From JALZEG01 sp036258555 (GTDB taxonomy: Bacteria > Actinomycetota > CADDZG01 > WHSQ01), in the NCBI GenBank assembly GCA_036258555.1, contig DATADL010000250.1, positions 1 to 64,000 on the forward strand: a stretch of DNA of 64,000 nucleotides. The letters are read 5' to 3'. Below the pieces are notes generated by a model that did not search any database, was not told the DNA's origin, and saw nothing but the letters and a program-made list of their open reading frames with translations. The position numbers were made by a program, and so were the translations under genes. Below are positions 17,362 through 24,983 of this stretch, one piece after another; the first letter of the stretch is position 1; each line of letters starts with the position of its first letter.

Positions 17362-20070
17362 CTAGAGAGCGGGGACGGGCAGGCCCTTGTGCTCTAGCGG
17401 CTTGCGCCGCAGGGCCGGGCTCGACGGGGGTGGCGACGGAGCGGCCAGGGCCGGCGGACGCTCGAAGGAAGGTCCGGCCGTCGCGTCCGACCCCGGCGCG
17501 AGCGGCGTCTGCATCAGCCCCTTTGCGGCTACCTCGAGAGAGAACATCAGCTCGATGGCCGCGGTCAGCTTCGTGTCCGGGTCGGTGTTGAACGCGTCGT
17601 GGAGGCTCGCCAGCAGGTCCCAGTACATGGCGTTGAAACGCTGCGCCAGGTTGTAGACGTAGGAGCCCTCGACGAGCGCGGCCGTCGACGGGTTGTCGGC
17701 CATGGGCCACACGCCGTCGGGGTCGAAGTGGATCGGCGCCCCGCTGAAGTCGTAGCCCCCCGGCTTCACGACGAGCTCGCGTCCGCGGACGATCTCCTCG
17801 AACTTGTAGTAGTGCGCGAGCTCTCCCTCCGTGTCGTCCGGATCCGTAGCAGAGCTGCCCTCGCCCTGCTCGACGATCTCGTCGATCGCCTGGAACGCCG
17901 TCTCGAGGTCGTGGACGACGACGATCTCGCCCGGCCCCCTCCACTTCGTCAGCTGGGGCGACTGGGCGACGAACAGGTCGCCTCGTCCCGCAAGGCGCTC
18001 GAACCCTCTGCGGATCTCGTCGTAGAACCAGCCGATCGTGAGCCGGTGGTGCTCGAGCGGGTCGATCGTCTCGTCCGGCTCCTCGATCGCCATGAAGACG
18101 TCGCGGATGTGCTCGATCGACGCCTTCTTCAGCGAGACGGTGAGGTGGGGACGGAGCCCGCCCGGCAGCCGCCCCGGGTACGAGGGGACGAAGTCGCGGT
18201 GGCCGATCGAGGGGCTCCCGCCGATCGCGTTCAAGAGGTTGCACGCGAGGGCCATGTGGAGCATCTCCTCCACGACGACGCCCTGGATGATGCGGGCGAC
18301 GCGGCGGTTGTGCCCGTCCTTGATCGAGAACAGCGACGTGAGGTACGTCGGGATCGTCGCGTGCTCGAGCTCGATCGCGTGCTGCAGCGCGCGCTTCAGG
18401 TCGTCGACCGTGTCGATCCGCATGTAGATCGGGTTGGCGAGCCACTGCTGGATCGCGGTCCGCTTCGCGGTCGAGAGGTCGCGCGTGACCGGCATGTAGT
18501 TGGGATGGGTCGCGGGAAGGCCGAACACGACCTGCAAGGACAGCAGGTGCTCGAGGCAGCTCTCGTAGCTCGTCAGGTCGAGCACACGCGCCATCACGGG
18601 GTACAGCCGTGCGTACTGGTAGAAGACCGGCTCGACGTGGTCGATCCACGTAGGTGCACCACCGGTGGCGAAGCCGCTCCACAACAGCACGCTGAGGACG
18701 TTCGTGGTCTCGGGCGCGAAGGCGCTCAGGTCCGCGCCCCGCCAGTCGTAACGCACGCCGTACACCTGGCCGTCGATGTACTTGCGCGGGTTCCCGGGGT
18801 CCGCCCCGACAAGCTCGACCTCCGCCGTCCCGTCCGGCCCCGTCGTCACGCTCGGGGGGAAGGCGACGGCGCCCGCGGGCTTGCCGACCTCGGGTCCCGG
18901 CACTGCCCCCTGCTGGACCTGTCCCTCCATCGCGGAGTTGTCCACGACGAGGTCGATCACCTGACCGGACGCGGGCGCGCCGAACGCGCGGGCGTACAGC
19001 GTCGTGGTCTGCGGCGCGCCCGGGTCGAGCCGGAAGACGAAGTCGTCGGCCTGCACCCAGGACCCGAGCGCGTCCTCTTCGAGGACGGGCTTCCCGCCCG
19101 ACACGACCGCGAGACGCGTCGTCGTCGCGATCTGCAGCTGTTCCGCCGTCAGGCGGAACGCCTGGATGCCCGCGTCCTGATACCAGCTGCGGCGCAGGTA
19201 GTCGACGGTCCCGATCGGAACGGGGGGACCGTCCGTCGGGAGCAGCGCGACCTCGAGCAGGCCGACGTCCGCCTGGCTCCCGCCCGGTCCGGTCGTCGGG
19301 AGGCTGTTGGCGAGGTCGACGAACAGGACGCCGTCGGCGATGGTCGCAATCGCGAAGTTGAAGGGCGTCTTCGGACGGGGCCGCAGACGCCTGCCGGCGA
19401 CGAAGTGGTGGGGCTCGCCGTCGACGTACGGGCCGATCGCGCCGGAGACCCTCCCGAGCGTGAACGTGGACGAGGTCCGGTCGTCGTCGAAGCCGTCGAC
19501 GGTGAACTTGATGCTCAGCGTGTCCGGCCGCCCGAGGGCGTCGAGGAAGCGCGACGAGATCGTCGCCGGCCACTGCACCGACTGCAGCACCGACTGGTAC
19601 GTGGCGCTGAAGAACGAGTCGGGCTGCCCCGCGGGGAAGCGGGTCCAGATGTCACCGAAGGCCGCCGGCTCGAAGGCGCCCGAGAACCCGTTCCCGGCGG
19701 CGGCCGAGCCGACGACGACCTCGAGTCCCCAGATCTGGGAGACCATCTGCTGCTCGGGGTCGAGGTCCACGAGCTTTGCCGACACCTGGTCGTCGGCAGC
19801 CGCGAAGCCCGCTCCGACCAGGGGGTCCGATTGGGGGTCGTCGCAGTAGGACCCGTCGGCGTAGCAGACGCTGGTGACCGCGCAGTCGAAGAACCTCCAC
19901 GCGCCCGTCCCCTGCGGGTTCCACCAGCCGTTCGTCGCGCCGGCGCCGGGCCGGTGCCACGACGGCACGTATCTCGCCACGTCGAAGTGGGACGGGTCGT
20001 TGTTCACGGTCGACATGTCCGCCTGGAAGCTGCCGAAGAAGTGCATGCGCGGCCAGCCGAGATACGCCAT
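17362..20070 (-). CDS. VioB/RebD-like protein with C-terminal ferritin-like domain
   Basis: A 902-aa protein with the two-part build of VioB/RebD, the enzymes that couple two imine molecules in violacein and rebeccamycin synthesis. The N-terminus, MAYLGWPRMHFFGSFQAD, is the typical family start (xxFPRIHFRGxxxxNxxTxNxDP), and residues 1-500 are beta-rich. Residues about 555-900 hold the ferritin-like domain: ELEHATIPTYLTSLFSI and VVVEEMLHMALACNLLNAIG supply the Glu/ExxH ligands. The C-terminus is a Pro/Ala-rich tail. It is the first gene of a three-gene operon with its own promoter and operator. No tryptophan oxidase or other violacein gene is nearby, so the substrate must be something else. 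Confidence 0.85.
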   Translation of the reverse strand: MAYLGWPRMHFFGSFQADMSTVNNDPSHFDVARYVPSWHRPGAGATNGWWNPQGTGAWRFFDCAVTSVCYADGSYCDDPQSDPLVGAGFAAADDQVSAKLVDLDPEQQMVSQIWGLEVVVGSAAAGNGFSGAFEPAAFGDIWTRFPAGQPDSFFSATYQSVLQSVQWPATISSRFLDALGRPDTLSIKFTVDGFDDDRTSSTFTLGRVSGAIGPYVDGEPHHFVAGRRLRPRPKTPFNFAIATIADGVLFVDLANSLPTTGPGGSQADVGLLEVALLPTDGPPVPIGTVDYLRRSWYQDAGIQAFRLTAEQLQIATTTRLAVVSGGKPVLEEDALGSWVQADDFVFRLDPGAPQTTTLYARAFGAPASGQVIDLVVDNSAMEGQVQQGAVPGPEVGKPAGAVAFPPSVTTGPDGTAEVELVGADPGNPRKYIDGQVYGVRYDWRGADLSAFAPETTNVLSVLLWSGFATGGAPTWIDHVEPVFYQYARLYPVMARVLDLTSYESCLEHLLSLQVVFGLPATHPNYMPVTRDLSTAKRTAIQQWLANPIYMRIDTVDDLKRALQHAIELEHATIPTYLTSLFSIKDGHNRRVARIIQGVVVEEMLHMALACNLLNAIGGSPSIGHRDFVPSYPGRLPGGLRPHLTVSLKKASIEHIRDVFMAIEEPDETIDPLEHHRLTIGWFYDEIRRGFERLAGRGDLFVAQSPQLTKWRGPGEIVVVHDLETAFQAIDEIVEQGEGSSATDPDDTEGELAHYYKFEEIVRGRELVVKPGGYDFSGAPIHFDPDGVWPMADNPSTAALVEGSYVYNLAQRFNAMYWDLLASLHDAFNTDPDTKLTAAIELMFSLEVAAKGLMQTPLAPGSDATAGPSFERPPALAAPSPPPSSPALRRKPLEHKGLPVPAL

Positions 20071-20085
20071 CCCCCGTCCCCTTCC

Positions 20086-20134
20086 GTCACCCGTGTTAAC
20101 GGGTGACTTTACGCGAGCGCCCCCGAACCTTCAA
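20086..20134 (-). promoter_or_regulatory. Promoter and palindromic operator of the VioB-like operon
   Basis: On the minus strand, TTGAAG (20129-20134), a 17-base spacer and TAAAGT (20106-20111) make a good sigma70-type promoter. Immediately downstream, overlapping the expected start point, is a perfect 8+8 inverted repeat, GTCACCCG-N6-CGGGTGAC (20086-20107), 15 bases before the start codon. This arrangement fits a repressor site (TetR/GntR size). No regulator gene is next to it. It also follows the glyA stop, so a weak role as a terminator is possible, though there is no T-run. Confidence 0.75.
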
Positions 20135-20160
20135 AACGCGGCGCAAGGGCGCGGCGGGGC

Positions 20161-21429
20161 TCAGAGATGCGGGAGTGGGAAGCCGCGCGTGAGCTCGAGG
20201 ACCTCGCCGCCGACGCTCGAGATCGTCTGCTCGTCGTCTCGCTCGACGGCCTGGACGACGCGGTCGATCCACGCCGCGATCGACTCCATCTCGGCCTCTT
20301 TCATCCCGCGCGTGGTCGCGGCCGCCGTTCCCAGCCGGAGACCGGACGGGTCGAACGGCTTGCGCGGGTCGAAGGGGACGGTGTTGTAGTTGGTCGTGAG
20401 GCGCGCGCGGTCGAGTGCCTGCGCGACCGGCTTTCCGGGGACGCCCTTGTTCGTGAGGTCGACCAGGATCAGATGGTTGTCGGTGCCCCCCGACACGAGG
20501 TCGTAGCCGCGCTGGACCAGCCCCTCGGCGAGCGTTTGCGCGTTGCGCACGATCTGGTGCGCGTAGGCGCGGAAATCGGGCTGGGCCGCCTCGTGCAGCG
20601 CAACCGCGATCGCCGCGGTCGTGTGGTTGTGCGGTCCGCCCTGCAGCCCCGGGAAGACCGCACGGTCGATCGCCCGCGCGTGCTCCTCCCGGCACATCAA
20701 CATCGCCCCCCGGGGGCCGCGCAGGGTCTTGTGGGTGGTAGTCGAGACGACGTCGGCGTGTCCGACCGGCGTGGGGTGGGCGCCTCCGGCGACGAGTCCG
20801 GCCACGTGCGCGATGTCGGCGACGAGGACGGCGTCGACCTCCGAGGCGACCTCGGCGAAGCCCGCGAAGTCGATCTGCCTCGGTATCGCCGTGCCCCCGC
20901 AGAAGATGACCTTCGGGCGTTCCCTCTTCGCGAGGTCGCGCACCTGGTCGAGGTCGGCGCGGCCGGTGTCCTTCCGGACGTCGTACGCGACGGAGCGGAA
21001 CCACTTGCCGGTCACCGACACGTTCCAGCCGTGCGTCAGATGTCCCCCCATCGGAAGCGACATCCCCATCACGGCGTCGCCCGGCTCGAGGAACGCGAGG
21101 TAGATCGCGAGGTTCGCGGGAGACCCGGAGTACGGCTGGACGTTCGCGTGGTCGACGCCGAAGAGGCTCTTCGCGCGCTCGACCGCGAGCGTCTCGACCT
21201 CGTCCACGACCTGCTGGCCCTCGTAGTAGCGCTTGCGCGCGTATCCCTCGGAGTACTTGTTCGTTAGGACGGAGGAATACGCGTCGAGGACCGCGCGCGA
21301 GACGTGGTTCTCGGAGGCGATGAGGCAGATGGTCTCGGACTGCCGGGTGATCTCGCCGCGCAGCAGGTCGGCGACGGCGGGATCGGACTCTGCCACGACC
21401 TCGTGGGCCGTCGTCGTTTCGACGTTCAT
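20161..21429 (-). CDS. glyA: Serine hydroxymethyltransferase
   Basis: A 422-aa PLP enzyme that interconverts serine and glycine and charges tetrahydrofolate with a one-carbon unit. The PLP lysine is Lys234 in STTTHKTLRGPRGA; other conserved blocks are LIASENHVS, YSEGYARKRYYEG, NVQPYSGSPANLAIY, and the C-terminal LRLGTAAATTRGM. The length is normal. The ATG at 21429 follows GGAGGCGAGAGG. It lies upstream of the VioB-like operon, but that operon has its own promoter. No riboswitch consensus was recognised in its 150-base leader. Confidence 0.97.
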   Translation of the reverse strand: MNVETTTAHEVVAESDPAVADLLRGEITRQSETICLIASENHVSRAVLDAYSSVLTNKYSEGYARKRYYEGQQVVDEVETLAVERAKSLFGVDHANVQPYSGSPANLAIYLAFLEPGDAVMGMSLPMGGHLTHGWNVSVTGKWFRSVAYDVRKDTGRADLDQVRDLAKRERPKVIFCGGTAIPRQIDFAGFAEVASEVDAVLVADIAHVAGLVAGGAHPTPVGHADVVSTTTHKTLRGPRGAMLMCREEHARAIDRAVFPGLQGGPHNHTTAAIAVALHEAAQPDFRAYAHQIVRNAQTLAEGLVQRGYDLVSGGTDNHLILVDLTNKGVPGKPVAQALDRARLTTNYNTVPFDPRKPFDPSGLRLGTAAATTRGMKEAEMESIAAWIDRVVQAVERDDEQTISSVGGEVLELTRGFPLPHL

Positions 21430-21583
21430 GCCTCTCGCCTCCAGACAGCATGGCGGCCGGCCTGAACGACGCGCTCGGGGGCCGCGGGGAAGACCTCAGG
21501 GACTGCTCGGAGGCTAGCACCCAGCTCTGCTGTCACACTCGGATGCGCCGCGCCGCCCACCGCCGGTCCACGAGGAGGTATCC

Positions 21584-21973
21584 GTGCCCCCGCAGATCAG
21601 ATTCGACCACTGTGTCGTCCACGTCTCCGACTGGGAGCGCTCGAACGCGTTCTACCGCGACGTCGTCGGGGCCGAGGTCGTCGAGACGCCCGGCGGGCAG
21701 TGGGCATACCGCTTCGGCGAGCAGCAGCTGAACCTCCACGGGCCCGGCATCGACGTCGGCTCGAACGTCGCACGCATCCCGGTCGCCCCGGGCAACAGCG
21801 ACCTCTGCTTCGTGTGGGCGGGTCCGATCGAGGGCGCAGCCGCGCACCTGCGGGAGCACGGCGTCGAGGTCGAGACGGGCCCGGTCGAGCGCTTCGGCGC
21901 CGGCGGGACCGGGACGAGCGTGTACTTCCGCGACCCCGACGGAAGCCTGCTGGAGTTCATCTCCTACGACTGA
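21584..21973 (+). CDS. VOC/glyoxalase-fold protein
   Basis: A 129-aa single-domain vicinal-oxygen-chelate protein with two beta-alpha-beta-beta-beta units. Probable metal ligands are His9 in RFDHCVVHVSD, the His of QLNLHGPG and the Glu of SLLEFISY at the C-terminus; YFRDPDGSLLEF is the usual C-terminal signature. The GTG start at 21584 is preceded by GAGGAGG. Members include glyoxalases, dioxygenases and antibiotic-resistance proteins, and the substrate cannot be told from sequence. It is divergent from glyA and overlaps the convergent SRPBCC gene by 10 bases. Confidence 0.88.
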   Translation: MPPQIRFDHCVVHVSDWERSNAFYRDVVGAEVVETPGGQWAYRFGEQQLNLHGPGIDVGSNVARIPVAPGNSDLCFVWAGPIEGAAAHLREHGVEVETGPVERFGAGGTGTSVYFRDPDGSLLEFISYD

Positions 21974-22419
21974 GGGGGATTCCGGGTCTCGAGGATCTTC
22001 TTCAGCGACTTCAGGTCGACCTCGTTCGCGCGGCGCATGGCCCGCGCCATCAGCGGGGCGGCCACGCTGCCGAATCCCGAGGGCCGGCCCCGGTTGCGCA
22101 GCGTCATCCGCGTGCCGCCCGACGGCTCGTCCGACCACGCATACGTCGTCTCCATCGGGAACGGACCCTCCGAGGTCGCCATCACGAAGCGCTCGCCCGG
22201 GACCCACTCCTTCACCTCGTAGGTGTACGCGATCGTGCGGCCCAGAAAACGGGCCACGAACGCGACCCGTGTCCCGACCCCCAACGGCTTCGGCGACCGC
22301 CACTCGACGCTCCGGATGTTCCGGTACCACGCGGTCGCGTTGTCGGGATCGGAGGCGTAGGCCGCGACGCCGGCGCGCGGGCGCTCGATCACGACCTCGG
22401 TGAGGACGTCGACGTCCAT
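21964..22419 (-). CDS. SRPBCC (polyketide-cyclase/START-like) protein
   Basis: A 151-aa SRPBCC-fold protein that begins VDVLTEVVIERPRAGVAAYA, then DNATAWYRNIRSVEW and GTRVAFVARFLGR, the usual first helix and strands of this ligand-binding fold, and ends with a long helix (ARAMRRANEVDLKSLKKIL). Ligand unknown. It is the last gene of the ArsR-SRPBCC-SRPBCC operon: its ATG (22419) lies two bases behind the stop of the previous gene; an in-frame GTG at 22425 would overlap that stop. Confidence 0.85.
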   Translation of the reverse strand: MDVDVLTEVVIERPRAGVAAYASDPDNATAWYRNIRSVEWRSPKPLGVGTRVAFVARFLGRTIAYTYEVKEWVPGERFVMATSEGPFPMETTYAWSDEPSGGTRMTLRNRGRPSGFGSVAAPLMARAMRRANEVDLKSLKKILETRNPPQS

Positions 22420-22421
22420 CG

Positions 22422-22859
22422 TCACCCACCCGGGGCGTTCGGCCCGGGATCGCGTCCGTCCGCAACCGCTGCGAGACGCGAGGCGTAGTGCTCCCACCCG
22501 TAGCGGTGGACCTCGACCTGCTCGTCGGGCAGCCCCTTGTGCGTGAGACGGACGAGCGTCCCGTCCCCGTCCGGGAAGAGCTCGATCACCACCGTCGTGG
22601 AGCCGGGCGCGACCGGCGGCCCCTCCTCCCATCCCCACGTGAACGCCACCCGGCGGTTCTCGACGACCTCTACGACACGGCCCGACGCGAAGCCGTCGCC
22701 GGTGACGTTGACACGCCACGTCCCGCCCTCGACGAGCTCGATCTCGGCGTCTGTCCCCTGCCACCGCATCCATCGCTCGGCGTCGGCGAAGTACGAGAAC
22801 ACGGTCGCGGGCGGGGCCCCTACGCGTCGCTCGACGACGAGGTCCTCGCCGACGGTCAT
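22422..22859 (-). CDS. AHSA1-type SRPBCC protein
   Basis: A 145-aa SRPBCC protein of the Aha1-C-terminal (AHSA1) type: ERRVGAPPATVFSYFADAER, MRWQGTDAEIE, GRVVEVVENRRVAFTWGWE and a closing STTVVIELFPDGDGTLVRLTH block. These proteins are small ligand-binding folds often co-transcribed with ArsR regulators. The ATG at 22859 overlaps the stop of the ArsR gene (ATGA). Ligand unknown. Confidence 0.88.
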   Translation of the reverse strand: MTVGEDLVVERRVGAPPATVFSYFADAERWMRWQGTDAEIELVEGGTWRVNVTGDGFASGRVVEVVENRRVAFTWGWEEGPPVAPGSTTVVIELFPDGDGTLVRLTHKGLPDEQVEVHRYGWEHYASRLAAVADGRDPGPNAPGG

Positions 22860-23167
22860 CGCCTCGTCTCCTCCTCGGCCAGCTGCGCGAGCCTGTCGAG
22901 CGAACCGGTCCACATCTTCTCGAGCACCGTACGCAGGGGGCCGAGGGCGTCGGGGTCGGCCCTGTAGAGGCGCGTCCTGCCCTCGCGCCGGACCGAGACG
23001 AAGCCCGCGTCCCGCAGGACGGCGAGGTGCTGCGATACCGCCGGGAAGCTGACGTCGAAGCGGCTCGCGATGTCGCCCGCGGGAAGCTCTCGGTCCCACA
23101 CGAGGCGGAGTATGGCGCGCCGCCGGGGCTCGGCCACGACCTGCAGGGGATCCACCTTTGACGTCAC
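22856..23167 (-). CDS. ArsR-family transcriptional regulator
   Basis: A 103-aa winged-helix repressor. DPLQVVAEPRRRAILRLV forms the first helices, and FDVSFPAVSQHLAVLRDAG is the recognition helix-turn-helix, followed by the wing VRREGRTRLYRAD. There are no metal-binding Cys clusters, so it is of the ArsR-SRPBCC partner type, not a metal sensor. GTG 23167 is chosen; another GTG lies four codons later. It is divergent from a third SRPBCC gene with 48 bases between, where an inverted repeat lies. Confidence 0.9.
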   Translation of the reverse strand: MTSKVDPLQVVAEPRRRAILRLVWDRELPAGDIASRFDVSFPAVSQHLAVLRDAGFVSVRREGRTRLYRADPDALGPLRTVLEKMWTGSLDRLAQLAEEETRR

Positions 23168-23183
23168 TCTCCGCTCGTGATAT

Positions 23184-23199
23184 TTAAGTCTCACCTTAA
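23184..23199. promoter_or_regulatory. Likely ArsR operator in the divergent intergenic region
   Basis: TTAAG-N6-CTTAA (23184-23188 and 23195-23199) is an inverted repeat in the 48-base gap between the ArsR gene and the plus-strand SRPBCC gene. It is the only A+T-rich stretch in the area, and its TTAAG half-sites suit ArsR-type regulators, so it probably controls both directions. The assignment is inferred from position. Confidence 0.65.
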
Positions 23200-23215
23200 T
23201 CGAATGGAGGCTCTC

Positions 23216-23644
23216 GTGCCAACGATCCTGCTGCGCATGCCCGTCGAGGCCGAACCGAAGGCGATCTACGAGGCGGTGGCCACTGCCGACGGCGTCACCG
23301 GGTGGTGGAGCAACCACACCGAAGGTCCTGCGGGAGTCGGCTCGACGATGAAGGTCGCGTTCCCCGACGCCCCGATGACGTTCGACTTCGACGTCACCGA
23401 GGACGTGCCGGGCGAACGCGTCGCCTGGCGCTGCCTCGCCGGCCCGCCGGAATGGGTGGGGACCGACGTGCGGTTCGACGTCGAGACCGACCGGGACGGG
23501 GGCACGAGCGTGCTGTTCGCGCACGACGGCTGGGCCACGACCGACGAGTCCTTCCCGTTCATCGCGTACTCGTGGGCGCAGATCCTCCCGCGCCTCAAGA
23601 AGCTCTCCGAGACGGGCGAACGCGACCCCTTCTTCAGCTTCTAG
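23216..23644 (+). CDS. SRPBCC protein (AHSA1-like)
   Basis: A 142-aa SRPBCC-fold protein. Characteristic parts are PVEAEPKAIYEAVATADGV, GWWSNHTEGPAGVGSTM, TFDFDVTEDVPGERVAWRC and the C-terminal helix block SFPFIAYSWAQILPRLKKL. GTG 23216 is chosen because GGAGG (23206-23210) sits five bases upstream; the longer frame from 23177 runs through that site. It is divergent from, and probably co-regulated with, the ArsR gene. Its end overlaps the tag gene by 11 bases. Confidence 0.88.
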   Translation: MPTILLRMPVEAEPKAIYEAVATADGVTGWWSNHTEGPAGVGSTMKVAFPDAPMTFDFDVTEDVPGERVAWRCLAGPPEWVGTDVRFDVETDRDGGTSVLFAHDGWATTDESFPFIAYSWAQILPRLKKLSETGERDPFFSF

Positions 23645-24278
23645 AAGGGCGCTCGAAGGCGCGGCGCTCGGCCTCGACCTCGTCGCGCAGGTCGCACGCG
23701 TCGAGGTGGTCGTTCACGAGGCCCATCGCCTCCATGAACGCGTACACGGTCGTGGGCCCGACGAACGACCACCCGCGGCGCTTGAGGTCTTTGCTCATCG
23801 CGGTCGACTCCGCGCTCGTCGGGTTCGCCGCGAGCGTGGGCCAGTCGAGCCGGGAAGGTCGCGCGGCCGCGTCTGGCTCGTACGACCACACGTAGGCGGC
23901 GAGGCTGCCGAACTCCTCGACCAGCTCGAGACACCGCCGCGCGTTGTTGATCGTCGACTCGATCTTGCCGCGGTGGCGGACGATCGACGCGTCGCCGAGA
24001 AGGCGGTCGACGCTGCGGACGTTGAAGCGCGCGACCCTGGCGAAGTCGAACGAGGCGAAGGCGCGGCGGAAGCCCTCCCTCTTGCGAAGGATCGTCAACC
24101 AGCTGAGGCCGGACTGGAACCCCTCGAGGCAGAGCTTCTCGAAGAGCCTGCGGTCGTCCCGAAGTGGCCTGCCCCACTCGCGGTCGTGGTACCGGACGTA
24201 CAGCGGGTCGGTGCCGCACCACCAGCAGCGCGTGACGCCGTCGTCGCCGGCGAGGACGCCCGAGTCGGGGACCTTCAC
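23634..24278 (-). CDS. tag: DNA-3-methyladenine glycosylase I
   Basis: A 214-aa base-excision repair enzyme that removes 3-methyladenine. CWWCGTDPLYVRYHDREWG near residue 20 carries the N-terminal Cys and His of the structural zinc site and the substrate pocket, and LFEKLCLEGFQSGLSWLTIL has the catalytic-pocket Glu of the family; SFVGPTTVYAFMEAMGLVNDH follows. Length is slightly above the usual 190 residues because of an N-terminal extension. The GTG start at 24278 overlaps the stop of the CGNR gene (GTGA), so repair enzyme and regulator are one operon. Confidence 0.95.
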   Translation of the reverse strand: MKVPDSGVLAGDDGVTRCWWCGTDPLYVRYHDREWGRPLRDDRRLFEKLCLEGFQSGLSWLTILRKREGFRRAFASFDFARVARFNVRSVDRLLGDASIVRHRGKIESTINNARRCLELVEEFGSLAAYVWSYEPDAAARPSRLDWPTLAANPTSAESTAMSKDLKRRGWSFVGPTTVYAFMEAMGLVNDHLDACDLRDEVEAERRAFERPSRS

Positions 24279-24841
24279 GGCGCAGTCTTCCGGCGCCGTC
24301 CGGCGTAGTGGCGCGCGACGCGCGCCCGGGTCCCGCACTGCGTCGAGCACCATCTCTGTGACGGCCGGGTGCTCAGGTAGAACATCCCGCACGACGGCGC
24401 CGGGCAGCGGCGCAACCTCTCCGACTCGTCCGCGACGAGCTCCATGGCCGAACGCGCATAGCGCGCGAGGACCCTCTCGAGACCTCCGGCCGTCGTGACC
24501 GGGCGCAACGCCGCCTCCGCCGGATCGATCTCGAGCCACTCGGGCGCGCCGCGGCTCACCCGGTTGAGCTCGGCGAGGAGCCGGCGGGGGGGCCTCTCCC
24601 CCGCGGCGACGGTCCCGAGGACCTCCCTCACTACGGCGCGGAGATCCATGAGCTCTCTGCGGCCCTTGCACAGGACCGCGAAGGACCCCTCCGGGAGGAG
24701 CTCCGCCTCGAGCCGGGCCCAGCGCGCGTACTCCCCTTCCGGCGCGAGGAGGTCGTGCTCCTCACCGTCGACGATCGTGACGGTGTCGGCCAGGTCCAGG
24801 GCGGGTCCCTGGCCCAGCCACTCCCACGTCACGCGCAGCAC
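24275..24841 (-). CDS. CGNR zinc-finger (ABATE-domain) protein, probable regulator
   Basis: A 188-aa protein. The C-terminus has the CGNR zinc finger: RCPAPSCGMFYLSTRPSQRW followed by CSTQCGTRARVARHY, with four Cys (the fourth motif reads CGTR instead of CGNR). The N-terminal part begins LDLADTVTIV and fits the ABATE stress-associated domain. Members are thought to be DNA-binding stress regulators. Just upstream lie a strong promoter and palindromes overlapping its -10, so autoregulation is likely. It is coupled to tag by a 4-base overlap, suggesting response to DNA alkylation; that is inference. Confidence 0.88.
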   Translation of the reverse strand: MLRVTWEWLGQGPALDLADTVTIVDGEEHDLLAPEGEYARWARLEAELLPEGSFAVLCKGRRELMDLRAVVREVLGTVAAGERPPRRLLAELNRVSRGAPEWLEIDPAEAALRPVTTAGGLERVLARYARSAMELVADESERLRRCPAPSCGMFYLSTRPSQRWCSTQCGTRARVARHYAGRRRKTAP

Positions 24842-24865
24842 GCGTTCCCTTGCTCCTCTCGACCT

Positions 24866-24914
24866 GACTAACGGGTATTAGCGGACTATCGCGTTAGTCG
24901 CTGCGGCCTGTCAA
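24866..24914 (-). promoter_or_regulatory. Promoter with palindromic operator of the CGNR-tag operon
   Basis: On the minus strand, a perfect TTGACA (24909-24914), an 18-base spacer and GATAGT (24885-24890) form a promoter. GACTAAC (24866-24872) and GTTAGTC (24893-24899) are a 7+7 inverted repeat around the -10. It divides into two shorter palindromes, CTAACGGGTATTAG and ACTATCGCGTTAGT, as if two protein dimers bind side by side. The likely binder is the CGNR protein itself (inference). Confidence 0.72.
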
Positions 24915-24983
24915 GAAACGACGACGGTCGCCGTCGGGCCCGCGTTGCAGGACCGCGGCCCCCGCCGCCTAACCACCCGTCCC

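Noticed and set aside
15962..20070. A violacein or rebeccamycin gene cluster
   Set aside because: Only VioB/RebD-like proteins are present; the amino-acid oxidase and later oxygenases are absent.
21430..21583. A glycine or folate riboswitch upstream of glyA
   Set aside because: I looked for the usual conserved cores in the 150-base leader and found none.
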